Shown: positions 12,901-27,600, counted from the stretch's first letter. The stretch: 64,000 nt of DNA from Nepenthes gracilis (GCA_033239525.1 BSYO01000033.1:6191501-6255500), one strand, 5' to 3'. A program made the numbers and translations. Notes: a model not told the origin generated them from the sequence alone.

Positions 12901-15580
12901 TTAATACTTTTCCAATATAATTTAGCATTTTCGGTCAATTTAAGGCTGGTAAATTGAACTCTCTTGTCGTTGAACACGCCATACCATTCAAAAAAATAAT
13001 CCATATCTCGAACCTATTGGGTGAAAACTCTGGGGTCCAAGCAGCCATTAAAAGTAGGGGTATTCAGTTTGATATTTTAAAGCGATGGTCATCTGGATCT
13101 TGCTCTTGATCATAGAATCGGGGTCTGTGATTATGTCTATGAGAGGTTTGTTTGTTGTATCTTTGTTGGTGAGCCTTGTTATGGGATGCATCAGAGTTTT
13201 TAGCATCTGATGAGTGAAGCCTTGGTTTTAAAGTGGCAACCCGATTGGCAAGATATAAATTTGTCTGACGGGTAGTGGCAAGTCAGTTTGAATGATAATC
13301 ATGTGATTTTATAATTGTTGTTGACTGTAAATTAATTGGGCTAACCGTTGATGGAGAGTTTCAAACTGGTTAAACTCCATGATTAAGTCAAGGGTATGAT
13401 GGAAAATAATGCGACTACTGCGCAAGTGTATGTAAATGAGGTAATCCCAATTTTTTTTTTTTTTTTTTTTGAGGTTTTGTATGGTTCAAATTATACAAAC
13501 TAATATTGCTAATCTATTAAATGATAAAGCAAGAATTAATTGCGATAAAGGTGTGTCAAATATAAAGGAAATGAGAGGACGTGAAAGAATTTTTTTTTTT
13601 TTTTTTGTTTTTTTATTTTTTATTTTTTTGGAAATAAAGTAATATACGCAGATAAAACTAAATATTATGAAAGATAAACAAAATATGTTACTCAAAAGAT
13701 GATGGAACAAACACACCTGGAGATGATTTGACCAACTTGTTGAGACTGCCTTGGAGATAATCTGACCCGCTTGTTGAGACTGTCTTGGAGATGATTTGAC
13801 CCGCTTGTTTGAGATTGGATGAGAATCTACTATAGTTTGAAAAAAAAATTTTTTCCTCTTTTTTTCTCTCCTTTTTTTTCTCTCGTTTTTTTTCTTCCTG
13901 GCTACTGTTTGCGCTTTTGGTTTTTCTGTTTTTGCTACCTTTCCTCGGCCACAGCCCACAAACGCAGAGAGAGAGAGAGGAGAAGAGAGGCACGGCTACT
14001 CAGTGCGCGACGGCCCTCTCACGCGGCAGCTGCAACGGCGATGAAGGCGACAACGATGGTGATGAAGGTGACGACGAAGACAAACGCTGACGAAGAAGAT
14101 GATGAGGAGAACGAATCTGATGAAGCAACGAAGACGAAGAAGAACGAGGGCGAAGACAAATACAAAGAATGAAGACGAAGATTCGAGACACTCGATTCGT
14201 GACTTCTCTTTCTACTCCCTTTCTTTTGTTTTTTTTTTTTTTTCTGTTGGACGGTGGAGGCTAGGGCTTTGGGTTGGATGGTGGAGGTTAGGTTTATCTG
14301 GTGGTGGTATGATTTAAGTTAGGGTTAATTTTGGTTGTTGGTGGTGGAATGTGGGCTTTGGTTTGCGGTCAATTTGGGGTTCTCTGGCGGTGTAGATGGT
14401 CGTTCTGAGTGGGGTTTGGCGTGGCGACTATCGGAGTGGTGGTGGTCAGCGGCGACGTGGAAGATGGCTTGTGGTGGTGGCTTGTTTTGCCTCTTGCTAT
14501 GGCGGTGGCGTCGGCGTAGTCGGCGGGGAGTGTTGTGTCGTGTGTTTCTTCCTCGTGGATTACTCTGTTTCTTTGCTTCTTCTGCTTTTTTTTCCCCTAC
14601 TGAGACAAAGAAAAAAAAACTGTTTTTCGGTTGACTGAGGCGAGCAAGAGAACAAAAATCACACCTTTTTTTTTTTTTCCACAAACAGAACACCTAAACA
14701 GAGGCGGTGCTCAACAAAAACCACTATTTATTTATTTTTTCCTACGGAGACAGAAACAAACATTAGGAGGCAGTGGTGGTAATGGACCGGTAGATGCACA
14801 GTAAGGCTTTCGTAGGGTGGCCAACGGGTGGTGGGATAGTAGGCGGCGGTGGTATGATGGGTTGCTAGTTGTGGGAAGTTGTGTGGTTGGTTATTGGGTG
14901 CGGGAAGGCGTTGCTGGCAGCAAAAAAAGATAGGATTTTTTATCTCTGATACCAATTTGATGTTGGGAGGAAGGAAAAATTAGATAGAAGAACAATATAG
15001 GGGTAGAGATAAGAACAAAGATTAGAGGGGTAGAGACAAAAAGACATTAAACCAAGGGGGAGAGGGGAAAGGAAGTTAAAATTTATCAATTGCAATTAGT
15101 TTCTCAAACATTCATTCATCAATAATCAATTTATCCAAAAATTATAACATAGGGTCTTTATAAAGAAAATACTAGGCCTAAGATAATTTGGTAATAAATT
15201 ATTTATTACTAAAAATAAGAAATCACAATAAAATAAAATCAAAACGAGAATATTGTCCAATAAGGAAAACAAATAAAAGCCAATAAAATCAAAATATTTT
15301 CTGAAATCTTCTTAGAATATTTGTTGTGATGTCCGCATTAGAAAAAAGTTATTTATTTTGGATTGCTAACCTCTGTACTATGCTGTCTCCTTGGCTACTG
15401 TTGTTGGAAAATGTTACGCTGTGTTTCAATAGAGTCCTTTTATTCTTTATCATCAAAATAGATTTTGCTGCAGAAGCAGATATTAGCAATTCTATGAAAG
15501 AAAATCAAATTTTGAAATGAGATGTCACGTTTTGATAGTTATAGCCCTGTGAAGTTTGAAAGTTTCTGCAAATTCTCTCG

Positions 15581-15636
<56 letters not shown>

Positions 15637-18600
15637 GTATGTATAACATAAGCACACATACACATATAAAGCTTGTGTAAAACCGTAGTTTCTGTCAGAC
15701 TGCGTTTTTCCACATGCATGTGTTGTTCTATGCAACCAATCAAACTTCCACAAGAAAATAGAATAACAGTAGAGAGTGCTATTGGAGATGTGTTGGGTTT
15801 ATCCTTTTAAAAAGATGTGCATATCAATTTTCATTTCTTTGTCCTCACCAAGGGAGGGCCTGTTTGGCATTGCTGTTGCATTTGCTATGCTATTAGTGAA
15901 GTGTTGCGGGCTAAATCAGTTTTAGAAAAAAGAATGGTGTGAAGTTATAAGCTGTTTGGTAAACCGTCATGAGAATTGATGTTTACCTTGAAAATGATTT
16001 ATTGAGTGTTTGGTCAAATTACTGTTTAATATAAAATGATTTAAAATTTCATAAATTTTCTATCATATTATGTAATGCTTTCTCTTTACTTAAAGTATTT
16101 AGTATGCAATACAAAAATATATATCCTTTTTGTAACATTTGATATTTAAAGCGCAACATATGTAACCTTAAAATGTATTTATACAAATGTTTGTCAAGTT
16201 TAATATTTTTCCTTACAGCATGGTTGGTAGAATGTAATTTGATTTCTAAAGTTTATAGTTTTTTGTGTGCTTGTGGTGGTGGGATGATGGTAGCTGGGTG
16301 GTGGTCAGTCGTGGTGGTCTGGGGTTGGTGGCGGGGCTGTGGTGGTGACAGTGGGGCCATGGCGGTGGATGAAAAGTTAAAGATCTCATTCTTGGCTTTC
16401 GGAAATGTTATTTTTGCAAAAGCATGTCCAACTTGCTTCCATTGAAAATCACTTACAGCCAAAATGATTTTGGCCGAAATCTAATTTTTATTCTACCCTA
16501 ACTCTCTTTTTGGTTTGAAAATTGTTCTTGGGCTTGTAAAAATGCTTATGGACAATCCAACGTTAATGCCAGGCACCACCTAAAGCTTTACAAGCTTGAA
16601 ATTGCACCTGAAATTAGAACTTCTTTCTTCTTTCTTGTGTTCAATTTGGCCTTTTAGAAAATGAGTATATCAAACTTTTGTTTCTTGTCCTGGCTAAAGC
16701 TCTATGAGCTTCACATTTTGCTTCCTCTATTTACTGCTGACTGCAGTGTAATCTTGATGTTCTTACTTCCGTTAACGTTTTCCCCTGTGTCATAGTTCTT
16801 GTGAATTATTCGTTGCTGGTTTGTAATTGTTTATAGGCGGTTGGAGTAAGAAGAGTCCAAACATGTTACAAGAGGGATATGGATCTGCAGCTGTGTTGCC
16901 TGAGCAAGGCATCTATCTAGCAGCTGCTATTTATCGTCCTGTTGTTCAGGTTTGAGCTGTCTAGCATTTGTGCTATTTTTTATAGCCCTTCTATTCATGG
17001 TTACCTGGTTCACTGATAGTTGGATTTGGTCTGACATTGGTTGCAGTTCACTGATAAGGTTGCTTCAATGTTACCCTATAAGTATTCTCAACTTGGGTAT
17101 GTTTAGAGCCCTCTCTGTGTCTGTCTGTCTCTCTCGCTCTTTCTCTCTCCATCTGTTTGTGCATTTGTTTTGTATTTCTTTTTCTTCTTTTCGTTGAGAG
17201 GGTGGGGGGGGGGGATGTTCTTTGTTTTCTGCGTTTTGGAGTTGTGACTGTCATGTTTGGAGTCATGGCCATCATTCTTAGTAAAAAAAAACTTACATCT
17301 TTTTGCTTGCACAATTAAATGCAGAAAATCCATCTAACAAAAGACTTCTTTTGGCTACATTTTACTCATCGCACCAAATTCAGGGTGCATATAGATTATC
17401 CTGCTGTGTATTGAAAATTTTTCTTAATACTGTTGCTAAACCAGGACTGTAAACATCTGGTGATTGATCCTTCTTCTCTGCCCTACAAAGCCTGCCATGT
17501 GAAGAAACTGTTGGGAATCAACTAATCCCCACACCACCTGGAAATAAGATAAAATTGCTGGTGGAGGGGCATTACAAGGGGATAAAATTTGTAAAATCTG
17601 GTAAACAGTTTGTTGAAACATCATTAATCAAAGATCCTCAGGAAAAGGGATCCAGTATCAATCTCTAATCTTGTAATGAGTGAGACAGAAGCATGGCAGA
17701 AATCAATTCTCAAAGAGCCCAATAAAGTCACATATTTGGCATAGTAGATTCAAGGATTTGATGGCCTCCAACTGTCCCAGCTGAGAGCTGTATGTCAATT
17801 TTAATGACTGAAAAACATTCATGTAGCTGGATGAAATATTTGTCATTTGAGGCTTTATGTTGTTGAAGTCATTGGCATTGCAATGTGGTTAGATAATATT
17901 GGGAGGGATTTCTGTGGACAAACGTGATGATGGAGGAGATTTCATTTGGTGGTAAAAGGTTTGTAATCCTAATGGAATTCGGTGGTTTGGCAACCCTTGG
18001 ATGTGGATGAATGGTGCTCTGCTAGATAACTGGTGTTGTGACTAGGGAGGCAGGGATGGTATGGTGGAGTAAGGGGTGTCAGTTCTCTTGCTATTGTAGC
18101 AAGGTTGTAACATGCAGTTCTTTCTCTTTGAGGTGAAGACTACTTTGTTCTCAGCTTTTGTGGTAACTGCTGAGAGCCTGGTCATTACCTGTGTGGAGTA
18201 GCTTTGAAGCAAGATTTCCTTTTTGTATGTGCAGAAGAGATTCAAGTTTAACCTTGCTAATTAGCTTGCCTTTGCATGGAGGAGGATTCTATTTTTATTA
18301 GCTTCATGATGAGGGGATAGGATTTTGGAGCAAATTCCTGACTTCAAGTATGTTTTTCTGCTGCTGTGAAGGTTATCTTGGTTAATCAAGGGTCAAGTTA
18401 AAAAGAAGACTGACAAGTAGAAGGTAGCTTCTAATGTCAATCTGGTAGTGAATTGAGTAAATAGGAGATGAGAAAGACTTTTGAAGAGAGATCTTCACGA
18501 CATTACTTCAAAGTTGTTTTTACACATTTTCTAGTCACGTGCAAGTCCAAATATCGCCTCTCGACTGAAGTTGAGCACGAATGGCATAAGTCTGATGAGT

Positions 18601-21600
18601 CTTGAATTTTATTCTTTATGTTCGTCCTTTTGTGATGTACCAGCACATCTTTCATTGTGTTTTGATTACTGTTTTCTTCATATTACCTATCTTTGAAAAA
18701 ACAAAGCAGAAAGGAAAATGAAAAGGCATCGCTGGAGAATGCGATGCTAACTTGGCTTATTCACACTTGCATTTGCAGGAACAACATGTCTACAGCATTC
18801 CATTTTCCACCCAGATTTATTATTTCATTTGGTAACTGCCCAGACTAGCTTTAAGTTCATTTCCTACACAACGGAACTAGTACTTTGACTCGTCCAATGC
18901 ATGGGTGATGGGTGGCATTAAGTCATACTGAAAAAAAAAAGTATTTCAAAAATAGATATACAAAAAATATTCTCAACTTTTTTTCACATCTTCCCAATTT
19001 TATTCCCAACTTTTTTGTCCTTTTTTATTTTTAATTCATTTTTCTAGTAATCATTTTATGCTTATGTTGAATTTCAGTGAAATGCCTTCCATTCCTGTGC
19101 CATGTGCTACCACATGACACCACACTGCTAATCATTTATGTAAACCTCTTAAAGAATTTAACACATAACTGAAATCCAGCATCATGTGACTGTTTGTGTC
19201 ATTGGATTTGTTGCTCTTGGCTTGAATTTATGTGTATAAATTGGTATAGAAGCTATACTTTATGTTAAATTGGATAAGAAAATTCAAAATAAAACTGGAG
19301 AAATATGAAAAATTCAGTATAAAGGGAGTGGGCCATTACACAAGGATTCCCATATTGCATGCTCTAGGAAGGTAGATTTCTATTGCCTTACTTTTGTTAT
19401 GCACAGAGGCTATTTCCATGGTTTAAGCCCATCATCTCCAAGTTGCAATGGAGCAAACTAATCATTACACCAAGGCTTCCTCTCCAACAAAAATATGTTT
19501 TATTCAAAGAAAGCATAGTTTCCAAATAATTAAGTTTGTTCTTCCTCGTATACTTGCTCTTGATGCATGTGGTTTGGTGATCTATGGCTGAAAATATTGG
19601 TATTGGTAACAGTATCGGCTGCCTATAGTAGTATTAGATAATATGTGTTTGTATCGGATATATCGGTTGAAGAAAAATTTTGAAAATCAAAAGCTACATC
19701 AGCCGATATATTGGCTGATATTTTAAATATTACCACAACAATATCACTATATGTTGCCAATATGGTGATATATTATGATATTATCGTAGTGATATTTCAA
19801 ATATCGATATATAGGGGACCTGATGTTGATATGTATTGGCTGATATTTTTATATATAGGTGATCTACACTCATCTTGTAAAATAATGTTCTTAATTCTTA
19901 ACACTTATACAGACTGGATATTGTATGGGAGATCACCCTTCCAAAAAGATATTACCTTTGTGTTTGGTTTTTAGACAAGAATGAGGCAGTGAATAGAAGT
20001 GTTAAACTAAGCACCCCTGAAAATCTGACTCAAAACAAAAAAGATTCTGCGATGATTGGAAAATTTTCCTCACTTTCTGCAGCCAACAGGAAAGAGCAAG
20101 CATGAAAATTTTTGGTAGATATATGTTTTACTATTTCCTTTAAACTTTTGGTTAATGGATAATAATGACACCTAGTTTGGTTGACTACATGTCTAGGGCC
20201 CTAGACATAAAAAATGACGTATAAAGGGGATAGAAGCCCGTTTATTACCTTGGTTCTTGAAGGGACTACGATTATGCTTTCCTCGTGTTAACATCATTGA
20301 TGTAAGATTAAAAAAGATCACAAACTTAGAATTATCTTCTTCAGTGAAGATAGAGAGCAATGACCAAGGCAGTTGTTTATCTTTTTAGACGTGGATGTAA
20401 TAGTACATCATGTAGAGACACCCATGTCTAAATAGTGTAAGTGCTGGAACTCATGCCCTGAATCAATCATCTTGTGTGTCCTTAGATACTGAACAATTAC
20501 AGAGTTAGGGTAAAAAGCTTCTGAGTAGTTAAGTTTGGTTAATTTCTTTCTACATAACAAGTCAAATGCAAGCTTCAGGAGGTATAGAACATAGAGTATG
20601 GAGATAGAAGGCGCAGGACAAGAAGACCAATCCCACTTATGGAGGTAGAAGAGCCATTTACAAGTGTGGACTTGGACAAGGAACCAAATTGAAGATTATG
20701 GAAACTAAATTGGCATTATTAATCATGGGATTGGTGACACTGGAATCAATTACACAAGGGTCCTAGTTGGTTGTGGTATAAGACAAACATGCAGCAGGGT
20801 GGCCGTAACTAGTTTGGAAAAGTGATGCAACGAGGGAGATAACCAGCTAAGTAGATTGCCGTAGAACATGGGACCATATAAACTTGATGCACTTTATAGG
20901 AATCATGGGTTGAGAGAAAGGTTGCTAGGGTGAAGTGATCTCCAGAATGTCAAGCTTGACAGTAGTGATTGAACAGGGTGGTCAACCATGAAACGCCCAA
21001 CAAGTGTCATGAATAAGGGCTAGCACCGAAATGTGTAGCCATCAAGGATACAAATATTAGTATCGGTATCGCTCGTGACTTATATCGGTATCTAACATGT
21101 TGGAAATAAATATTGGTATCTGATATGTGGGAAGTAAAAAATTTTCTATGAACTTAAAGCTTCTAGGCAAATTTCGGCCATTGGCCAATATCGAATATAT
21201 CGGGCCACTATTTAATTATCGGTTGATATATATTTGATACAACAATATATCATAATTTTCTGTGCTATCAAAAAATATCAATTTCTATAGGGTCCGAGAC
21301 CAATATATATTGTTTGATATATCAGATATTGGCAAATATTTCAATCAATGGTTGCCACCATTCCCATAGCCACCAAAATGTGCTCCGTCTCCACAACCTT
21401 GACGGCGTCCTCTACAAGAGCTAACATTATCATGACTAATAAATATCTACGTGTGCCGGCTGATCAACAGTTAGTTGTATGACATTAGAATAAGGGCTAG
21501 CCCGAATTCTTGAGATAAGGCCTCATCAAGTGTAGAAGTTAATATTGCAGGGAATTTGGTTTCGGACATGCTATATTTTGAAGGAAGGGCACAGATTAGA

Positions 21601-24600
21601 TAAATAATAATAGTTGCTTGCATTATGTTTTCAAGGTGCAGATATCAGTGTTGTATGGAAAGATCTAATTTAACTTAGTCGTCAACCTCCAAATTTATTT
21701 AAATAATTTTGTCAAACTGTGATTATTGTGGTATAACCAAATCAAATTACCAATCACATCATATATGTGACATCCTTGGTATATCGGTTCTTGGTAGTAG
21801 ACCACACTAATATACAATGCTTACTGATCTACAAAGGATCTCATAATTCATTATCAATAGGTAGTCATAACAAGCTCCACAATTGAGTGTCATCTTGCTT
21901 CCACAATTTGCTATCAGAAGGAGACAACCCACTAGGAAGTTCTTCAGAGAGAGGATCTTCCAACCATACATCAATTGTGGTTGTCTAATGAGAATAATTG
22001 TGGTGTTGTAATTGTCAAAGTATTAGAAAAAATTGGAACAACTAACATTGCCATGCAATAGTAGTAGAGCAATCTATTGAAGTTGTAATTTGTATTTGAA
22101 TACCCACACTATTTAACAAACATGGATGCTGCGTGTGTAGTCTCCCACACTCAAAATCATAGGGCAATATGCAATAACAAATGAATCATTTATGCAAATA
22201 CTGGCTGAATGTATCGTGTTGGTTGAGATGTATTGGATTGGGGCTCACAAATACCGATATTTTATGATATTACAATAATATCGTGATATATTATTATATT
22301 ATCCGATTAGCTGATACGATAATATTCAGCCAATATATCGAGTGATATAGCCAATATATCGGCTAATATAATATTGTCAGCTTATGATTTTTAGTTTTTT
22401 TCATCCAATATATCTAATATTAATATGTATTATCTAATATGTTTGATATTGATACTATTATTTTTATCCATGGATTAAATATTAAGATACACTTCGCTTT
22501 CATCATCGAAAGAACCTCACAAAGCATGCGTCAATATTGTTAAGGCCTATCAAGTTGTAAAGGCTCCCTAGGGCCTAGGTGCAAGGCATACGCCGACTGG
22601 AAGTCAGGTGCTCCTTTATGACAAGTGTATTTAGGATGCTTTTGCTATGAATTTTATTATCTAAAACTAACAATAGAATAAGAAACAACAAAATAGTTGA
22701 CAGTTGCCATACACTTATAGTTTAACTAGCACAAAGATGACAATTGATAATTATTGTTTACCACAAAATAAATTGTGTCAACAAACTTAAAATGTTGTTC
22801 TCAAACTATTCATGCCAAATGCTAATATTTTTCTTTTTCATCAAATAGAACTACATCATCTTCTCTTTTCTTAAACTTGTAGGCTTGAATGGCTTTATTT
22901 CTATATGCCTCTCTCATCTAGCATTTTTTCTCATTTACAAACTCCAATGAGGGATCTCTAGAGGTCCTTTTCTGATAAAGCTCATACTAATTCTCAATTT
23001 AATGCATTGTGTTATCTCATTTAATGCGACAACTTTATCTATTGAACCACATGTCAATGAATCATTCCAAATTGCAAATTCATTATCCCCATCACAATCT
23101 CCATCAATTTTTTAATCAGCCACCCATTATTTTTTTGATTGCCATTTTCATGAACACCAAGTTTGTGTTAAAAGTAATGATTAAATCTAATGGGTTGTTG
23201 AAAAGAACTGAAGAGGTGAGATTTGAGCCTAAACCAAAGGCTTGTGCCTTAGAGTGTAGCTGCACACCTCTTGGATTGACCCCCGCTTGGGTATTTAAGA
23301 CACACCAGTCTTTGAGCCCAAGCCCAGACACATCTTTAATGACGATGACACACATCAATAACTTAGGACAGAAACTAATGGTGTGAACTTGTTGAACATC
23401 AACAAATGGCATATCACAGAGGCAGAATAGCACAGCAGTGCTAGGAAGGCCACTGCCTGGGATGTATTTGGGATTCATGCATCAATCTGCAGGATGCGCG
23501 TGGCAGTGCATGGTGTGTCCAACTGTTGTGGTTCTCGACATAACTCCCTAGTGCGACCGTCTTGGTGCTGTCATATTGTCATTTGCTTTGTGCTGTCCTG
23601 TAGTCTTAAAATTCGCAAAACAGGTACCATTCTTGGTGGCACCGTAGTTTAATCTGGTGTTTCTGGGTGGTTTTTTTCACATCTGCAGCTCTAATACCAT
23701 GTTGAAAGAGAGGAGAGATTGGAGAGAAAGGGAGCGGTGGGAGGTATGACATAGTGCCCTAATAAGCTGTAAATATGTAATTATTACAAAATTAGAGGTA
23801 CAATTATGTTCATACTGCTTAGCCTAATGTCCTCACTGATAACAATAATGATGCTTTGTAGCTTCTAAAAATGTTGAGCGCTCAAGCTTGCTTCTATGTT
23901 CTAAATAGCCCTGTTTCTCTGCAATATCTTAGTTTTTAGAGCACCCTTTCTTCCCACCCTTGCTGGAGTCCCTCATTTATTAGGAGGACCATCCATTCTT
24001 TTATCCCTCTTTGCTTTTCTGAATTTTGCTATATTGACATATATGAAGAACAAAGGGCTAAATGGGGAGGTCTTTGACTTCGTGATATCATTTGTCAAGA
24101 CGATATTGGCTTCTTTATATCATTGGCACATTGAAGGCGTTTCTTAAATAAAAAAAAAATAAAACTAAATGTTGAACCAAGCACTTACTGGGAGCAAACG
24201 GGGATTCTTCCTGCTTCATGAAACCAACATGAATTCTTCTAGGACTTATGCATGTCATATCACAAGGATGTTCTTTTGAGTTGAACATTTAGGCCTACAC
24301 GACCTTCCTCTCGGTCACAAATAACTACATCTTCTCTGTCAGACAATTCTACCAGCATAACATCTTCTGGAAGCACCATCCCTCACTTGTAGTGTTGGGC
24401 ATGCACACACACAAAGAGGATACCTTTCATGTAATCCAATCTCTTGCCTTGAGAACATATAGGACAGCAAAGCTTTATCTTCATTGTAAGATGCGTTTGG
24501 AATTTTAAAGATGACTTCTTCTTTTTCTTTATGCCTCCTCTTCTGTTCTGTTGTCCTTTTTCGTTATTCCTTATTTAGTGGGTGGGGTGGGGAAGGTGTC

Positions 24601-27600
24601 TAACTTGGTTATGCACTGATATATATGCGGTAGCTATCTTGTTTGCTCCAAAACACAAAGATATTGCTTTCTGCATTATGTTCTTTTACCCTGTTTTATC
24701 TTATTCAAGTGAATTATCTTACAGTTTTGGTTATGTTATTTGACATGACTTATTTCTAATTACCTTATTGAATTTTCAGGAATGATGGATTGCTAGCTTT
24801 TGTGGAGAATTTTGTGAAAGACCACTTCTTGCCCACAATGTTTGTAGATTACCGGAAAAGTGTACAGCAATCCATATCAAGCAAGTTCTTTTGTCTAGCC
24901 AGGCTTGATGATTTATTTTTGAGAAAAGAATGTTAATTGTTTGCTGATAAGCACTGGATGCAGTAAATAACTTAACTGATTTTTGTTTGAGCATTATGCA
25001 GTTCACTAGGACCCCTAGCAGTTCATCGCTAATACTGAGGGATAAATTTAGTGGCTTATTATCATGTTTATTTCAGTATCCCTCTAGGTCTTCCCAAAAC
25101 CCAGTTTTAGTCTGCGGCATGCTTGAAGTGGTACTGAGTTCCTGTATGCAACATTTCTACTTTTTGCCTGGTGATGAAAGTGACTAGTTTGCTTGCAAGA
25201 TGTTAAGCATGTCATGTGATAACAAGTGAACTTATCTTCATGGATCTGTATAAATATAAACAGAAGTGTAGGAAGAGAGAGATGGGAGAAAAGTTCCAAG
25301 TGCATTTAAAGTGTTGCCTATAATATTGATTTTTCCTCATTAATGATGGAATAGCTAGTATAATTTACGAATTTTCTCGAAATCTTTTCAACAATTCAGG
25401 AAGTAAAATTTCATTGAGCGCTACTATTGAAGAACATAAATACATGTCAACTATATTGAACAATCTAAAATATTCCAACTCCAGTTACTGGTTTGTCTAA
25501 GATGGATCTCCCCTCTGAAAATCCTGATGCTTTGAATACAGCTTCCTTAGACGTATCATTTGAGATGTTTTAGTATTTATATATGTCAACCTTAATGGCA
25601 AAAAGTTACAATATGACTTATGTTACAGGTCCGGCTGCATTTCGCCCTCGAGCACATACCTCAGCCTCCTATACTCCATATGTTGGGAAGGGACGACCTG
25701 TCCTGCAAGGATTATTGGCTGTTGATCTTTTAGTAAAGGAGGTAAGATTTGGCTTTGTCTTCCTAAGTTTGTTCGAGGAAATAGGTCCTTATATTAGTGT
25801 CAATAAACCAATAGATCCAAAAGGTTAAGTGATTAAGTGACAACCAAATGGTTTTATGATGTAACATATCTCCTCACCTAAATACTCTTTTTAGAATTGA
25901 AACATGTAAGCATAGATCTATTTTACACCATGGGTAGAGAAATAATTATAAAAAATAAGTGTTTCAGAAACTAAACTTTATGACCACTTGATCAACAATC
26001 GTTTAATACCATAAAATTAAACCAATAGATCTAAAAGCTTATGCTATTAGTTGAATGTCCCAGAATGGTTTAATACTCAAATGATATACTAAAAAATCTT
26101 GTCTTAAAATGAATTGAAGATGAGTCTTGATTTTCATTACTTTTTGCTCTCGTCATTTTGTCTCATATATATTTCGCAATCAGAGTTCACTGAAAGAGTG
26201 TGCATTTGTTTTCACGGGGTTATGAAGTGGTTTCTAAGCCTTGATCATAACAATGAAATTTGCTGTTAGGTTCTTGGTTGGGCTCAAGCAATGCCAAAGT
26301 TTGCATCCGAACTAGTGAAATATATACAGGCTTTCCTTGAGCGAGCATATGAAAGATGCCGTACCTCGTATATGGAGGTATGAATTTTTTTGTTCCCATT
26401 ATGAAATAATCTACAAATATCATTTTTGTTTTTTCTTGTTATCTCTCATTTTTTTAGATACTTGATTTTTTTGTGGATGTCTAATATTGCTGACCTTGTA
26501 GTTCATCTGTTTGCCTCTTTGCAAATAGATCTGAAAAGACCCAAAAGAAAAAGATGACCTTATGGTTGACATGTTTTATAGGATAATTTTCAATGCCAAA
26601 AAATGTTTTTAACTTGGAACGTACAGCAAACTGGAAGAATGCCCACCCAGTCCAATTGGTTCAGATGTGGTACAACCATCACATTACTGTTACATGCCTT
26701 ATTATTGCTTTTGTGATGTCACAAATTTTTGCAAAAGCGGGAGGGGGGTCCCTAATCCTTTATAGCCGGAATTTTCCTCCCAAAGTTTTCTCATCCATTC
26801 TAGTCAGGGAAGTTTTGTGATAGATAGTTGCCGATATTCCAGTTTTGTTATTCTTTTCTACCGTCCTTTGCCAATGTTGGGGAGGTTATTGGTATCATGC
26901 AAACAAAAAATGGGAAATTGAGGATGATAATACCCGTGAGTCGTGATTCATACAGAAGTATGGATGAAAATATCGATTGATGCGGCACATATTAGCCAAT
27001 TTGTATTGGTATTGGGGCCCCAAATACCGATATTTTCTGATATCATGATAATATTGTTATATGTTTCAGTATCGACCAATTTATTGTCCAATACAACTGT
27101 ATATCGGCTAATATGACCTTATCAATTCATGATTTTTAGAAATTTTTTCTACTTGATTTATCTGATATTGATACATATTATTTGATATGATAGTGACCAA
27201 TATAGATATTGAAACCGATACTGATATTTTCACCCACAAGCTTTAAGTCCTACCAAGTGGAGTCAACTCAACATGTCACCTTTTGCAAATTTTCGCGGTT
27301 TGTGGAAACATCCTCTAGAGGTTGAGGTTTTGTGGAAACATCTGTTTCTCTTAGAATGATTGATTAGATGGAATTTCTATTCCATTCTAGGCTTCTCAGT
27401 GGAATTTATATTCACTCATTCAGTTGAAAGTTTTGAGCAGGAAAAGTTATTCCTTGAGCAGTTGAAATAACTACTATCAAGGGAGGTTGTATTATTTATT
27501 CCAATAGGAGGTGAATATATATTCCCAATATGTTGGTGCCATCACAGCTGGCCGATATGGTGGCTATGGTGGTGGTTGTAATAATTATTCCCAGATAAAT

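Larger units (their letters stand above)
10502..15340 (-). mobile_element. Ty3/gypsy retrotransposon, deletion derivative with both LTRs
   Basis: Minus-oriented element of about 4.84 kb. LTRs lie at 10502-10900 (3') and 14958-15340 (5') and are highly similar. In element sense each LTR starts TGATACGG (TAATGCGG in the 5' copy) and ends AACATCA. A primer-binding site complementary to initiator tRNA-Met follows the 5' LTR, and a purine run precedes the 3' LTR. The five bases outside are GAACA on the left and GAAAA on the right, a target duplication with one change. Inside are a long leader, gag with a damaged zinc knuckle, protease, then directly the integrase C-terminus and a chromodomain-like tail. 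RT, RNase H and the integrase core are gone, so it could move only with help in trans. Confidence 0.88.
1051..16836 (+). other. 15.8-kb SEC8 intron filled with transposons
   Basis: GT-AG intron between the exon ending CCG AAC CAG G and the one starting GC GGT TGG. It carries an ATATCG-family repeat, a copia relic, a LINE fragment and a gypsy deletion derivative, annotated separately. I see nothing recognisable in 1051-2149, 9123-9569 or 9961-10501. Confidence 0.85.
20250..23850 (-). mobile_element. Degenerate Ty1/copia retrotransposon 2 (5' half)
   Basis: Minus-strand relic. An LTR beginning at 23700 is preceded by a primer-binding site. A gag piece at about 21870-21970 reads PLSEELPSGLSPSDSKLWKQ. 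A glycine/arginine-rich gag tail at about 21360-21430 reads RGRRQGCGDGAHFGGYGNGG. Protease/integrase-border remnants at 20390-20900 include VTNPMINNANLVSI and LRTHKMIDSG (compare LRTGR.IGSG of copia pol). Reading frames are broken, and ATATCG repeats 3 and 4 sit inside it. RT and the 3' LTR were not found to the left, so it is truncated. Confidence 0.65.
17097..24779 (+). other. 7.7-kb SEC8 intron with copia element 2
   Basis: GT-AG intron. Contains ATATCG repeats 2, 3 and 4 and a second copia relic. A G9 run lies at 17205-17213 and a CT-rich patch near 17110-17160. I recognise nothing in 17220-19580 or 23850-24779. Confidence 0.8.

Noticed and set aside
13486..14693. Several overlapping ORFs up to 157 codons in the gypsy leader
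   Set aside because: They arise from GA-, GT- and T-rich simple sequence; no domain, and both strands are open at once.
23009..23478. ORFs of 120-125 codons on both strands
   Set aside because: Antisense overlaps within copia relic 2; neither resembles a known protein.
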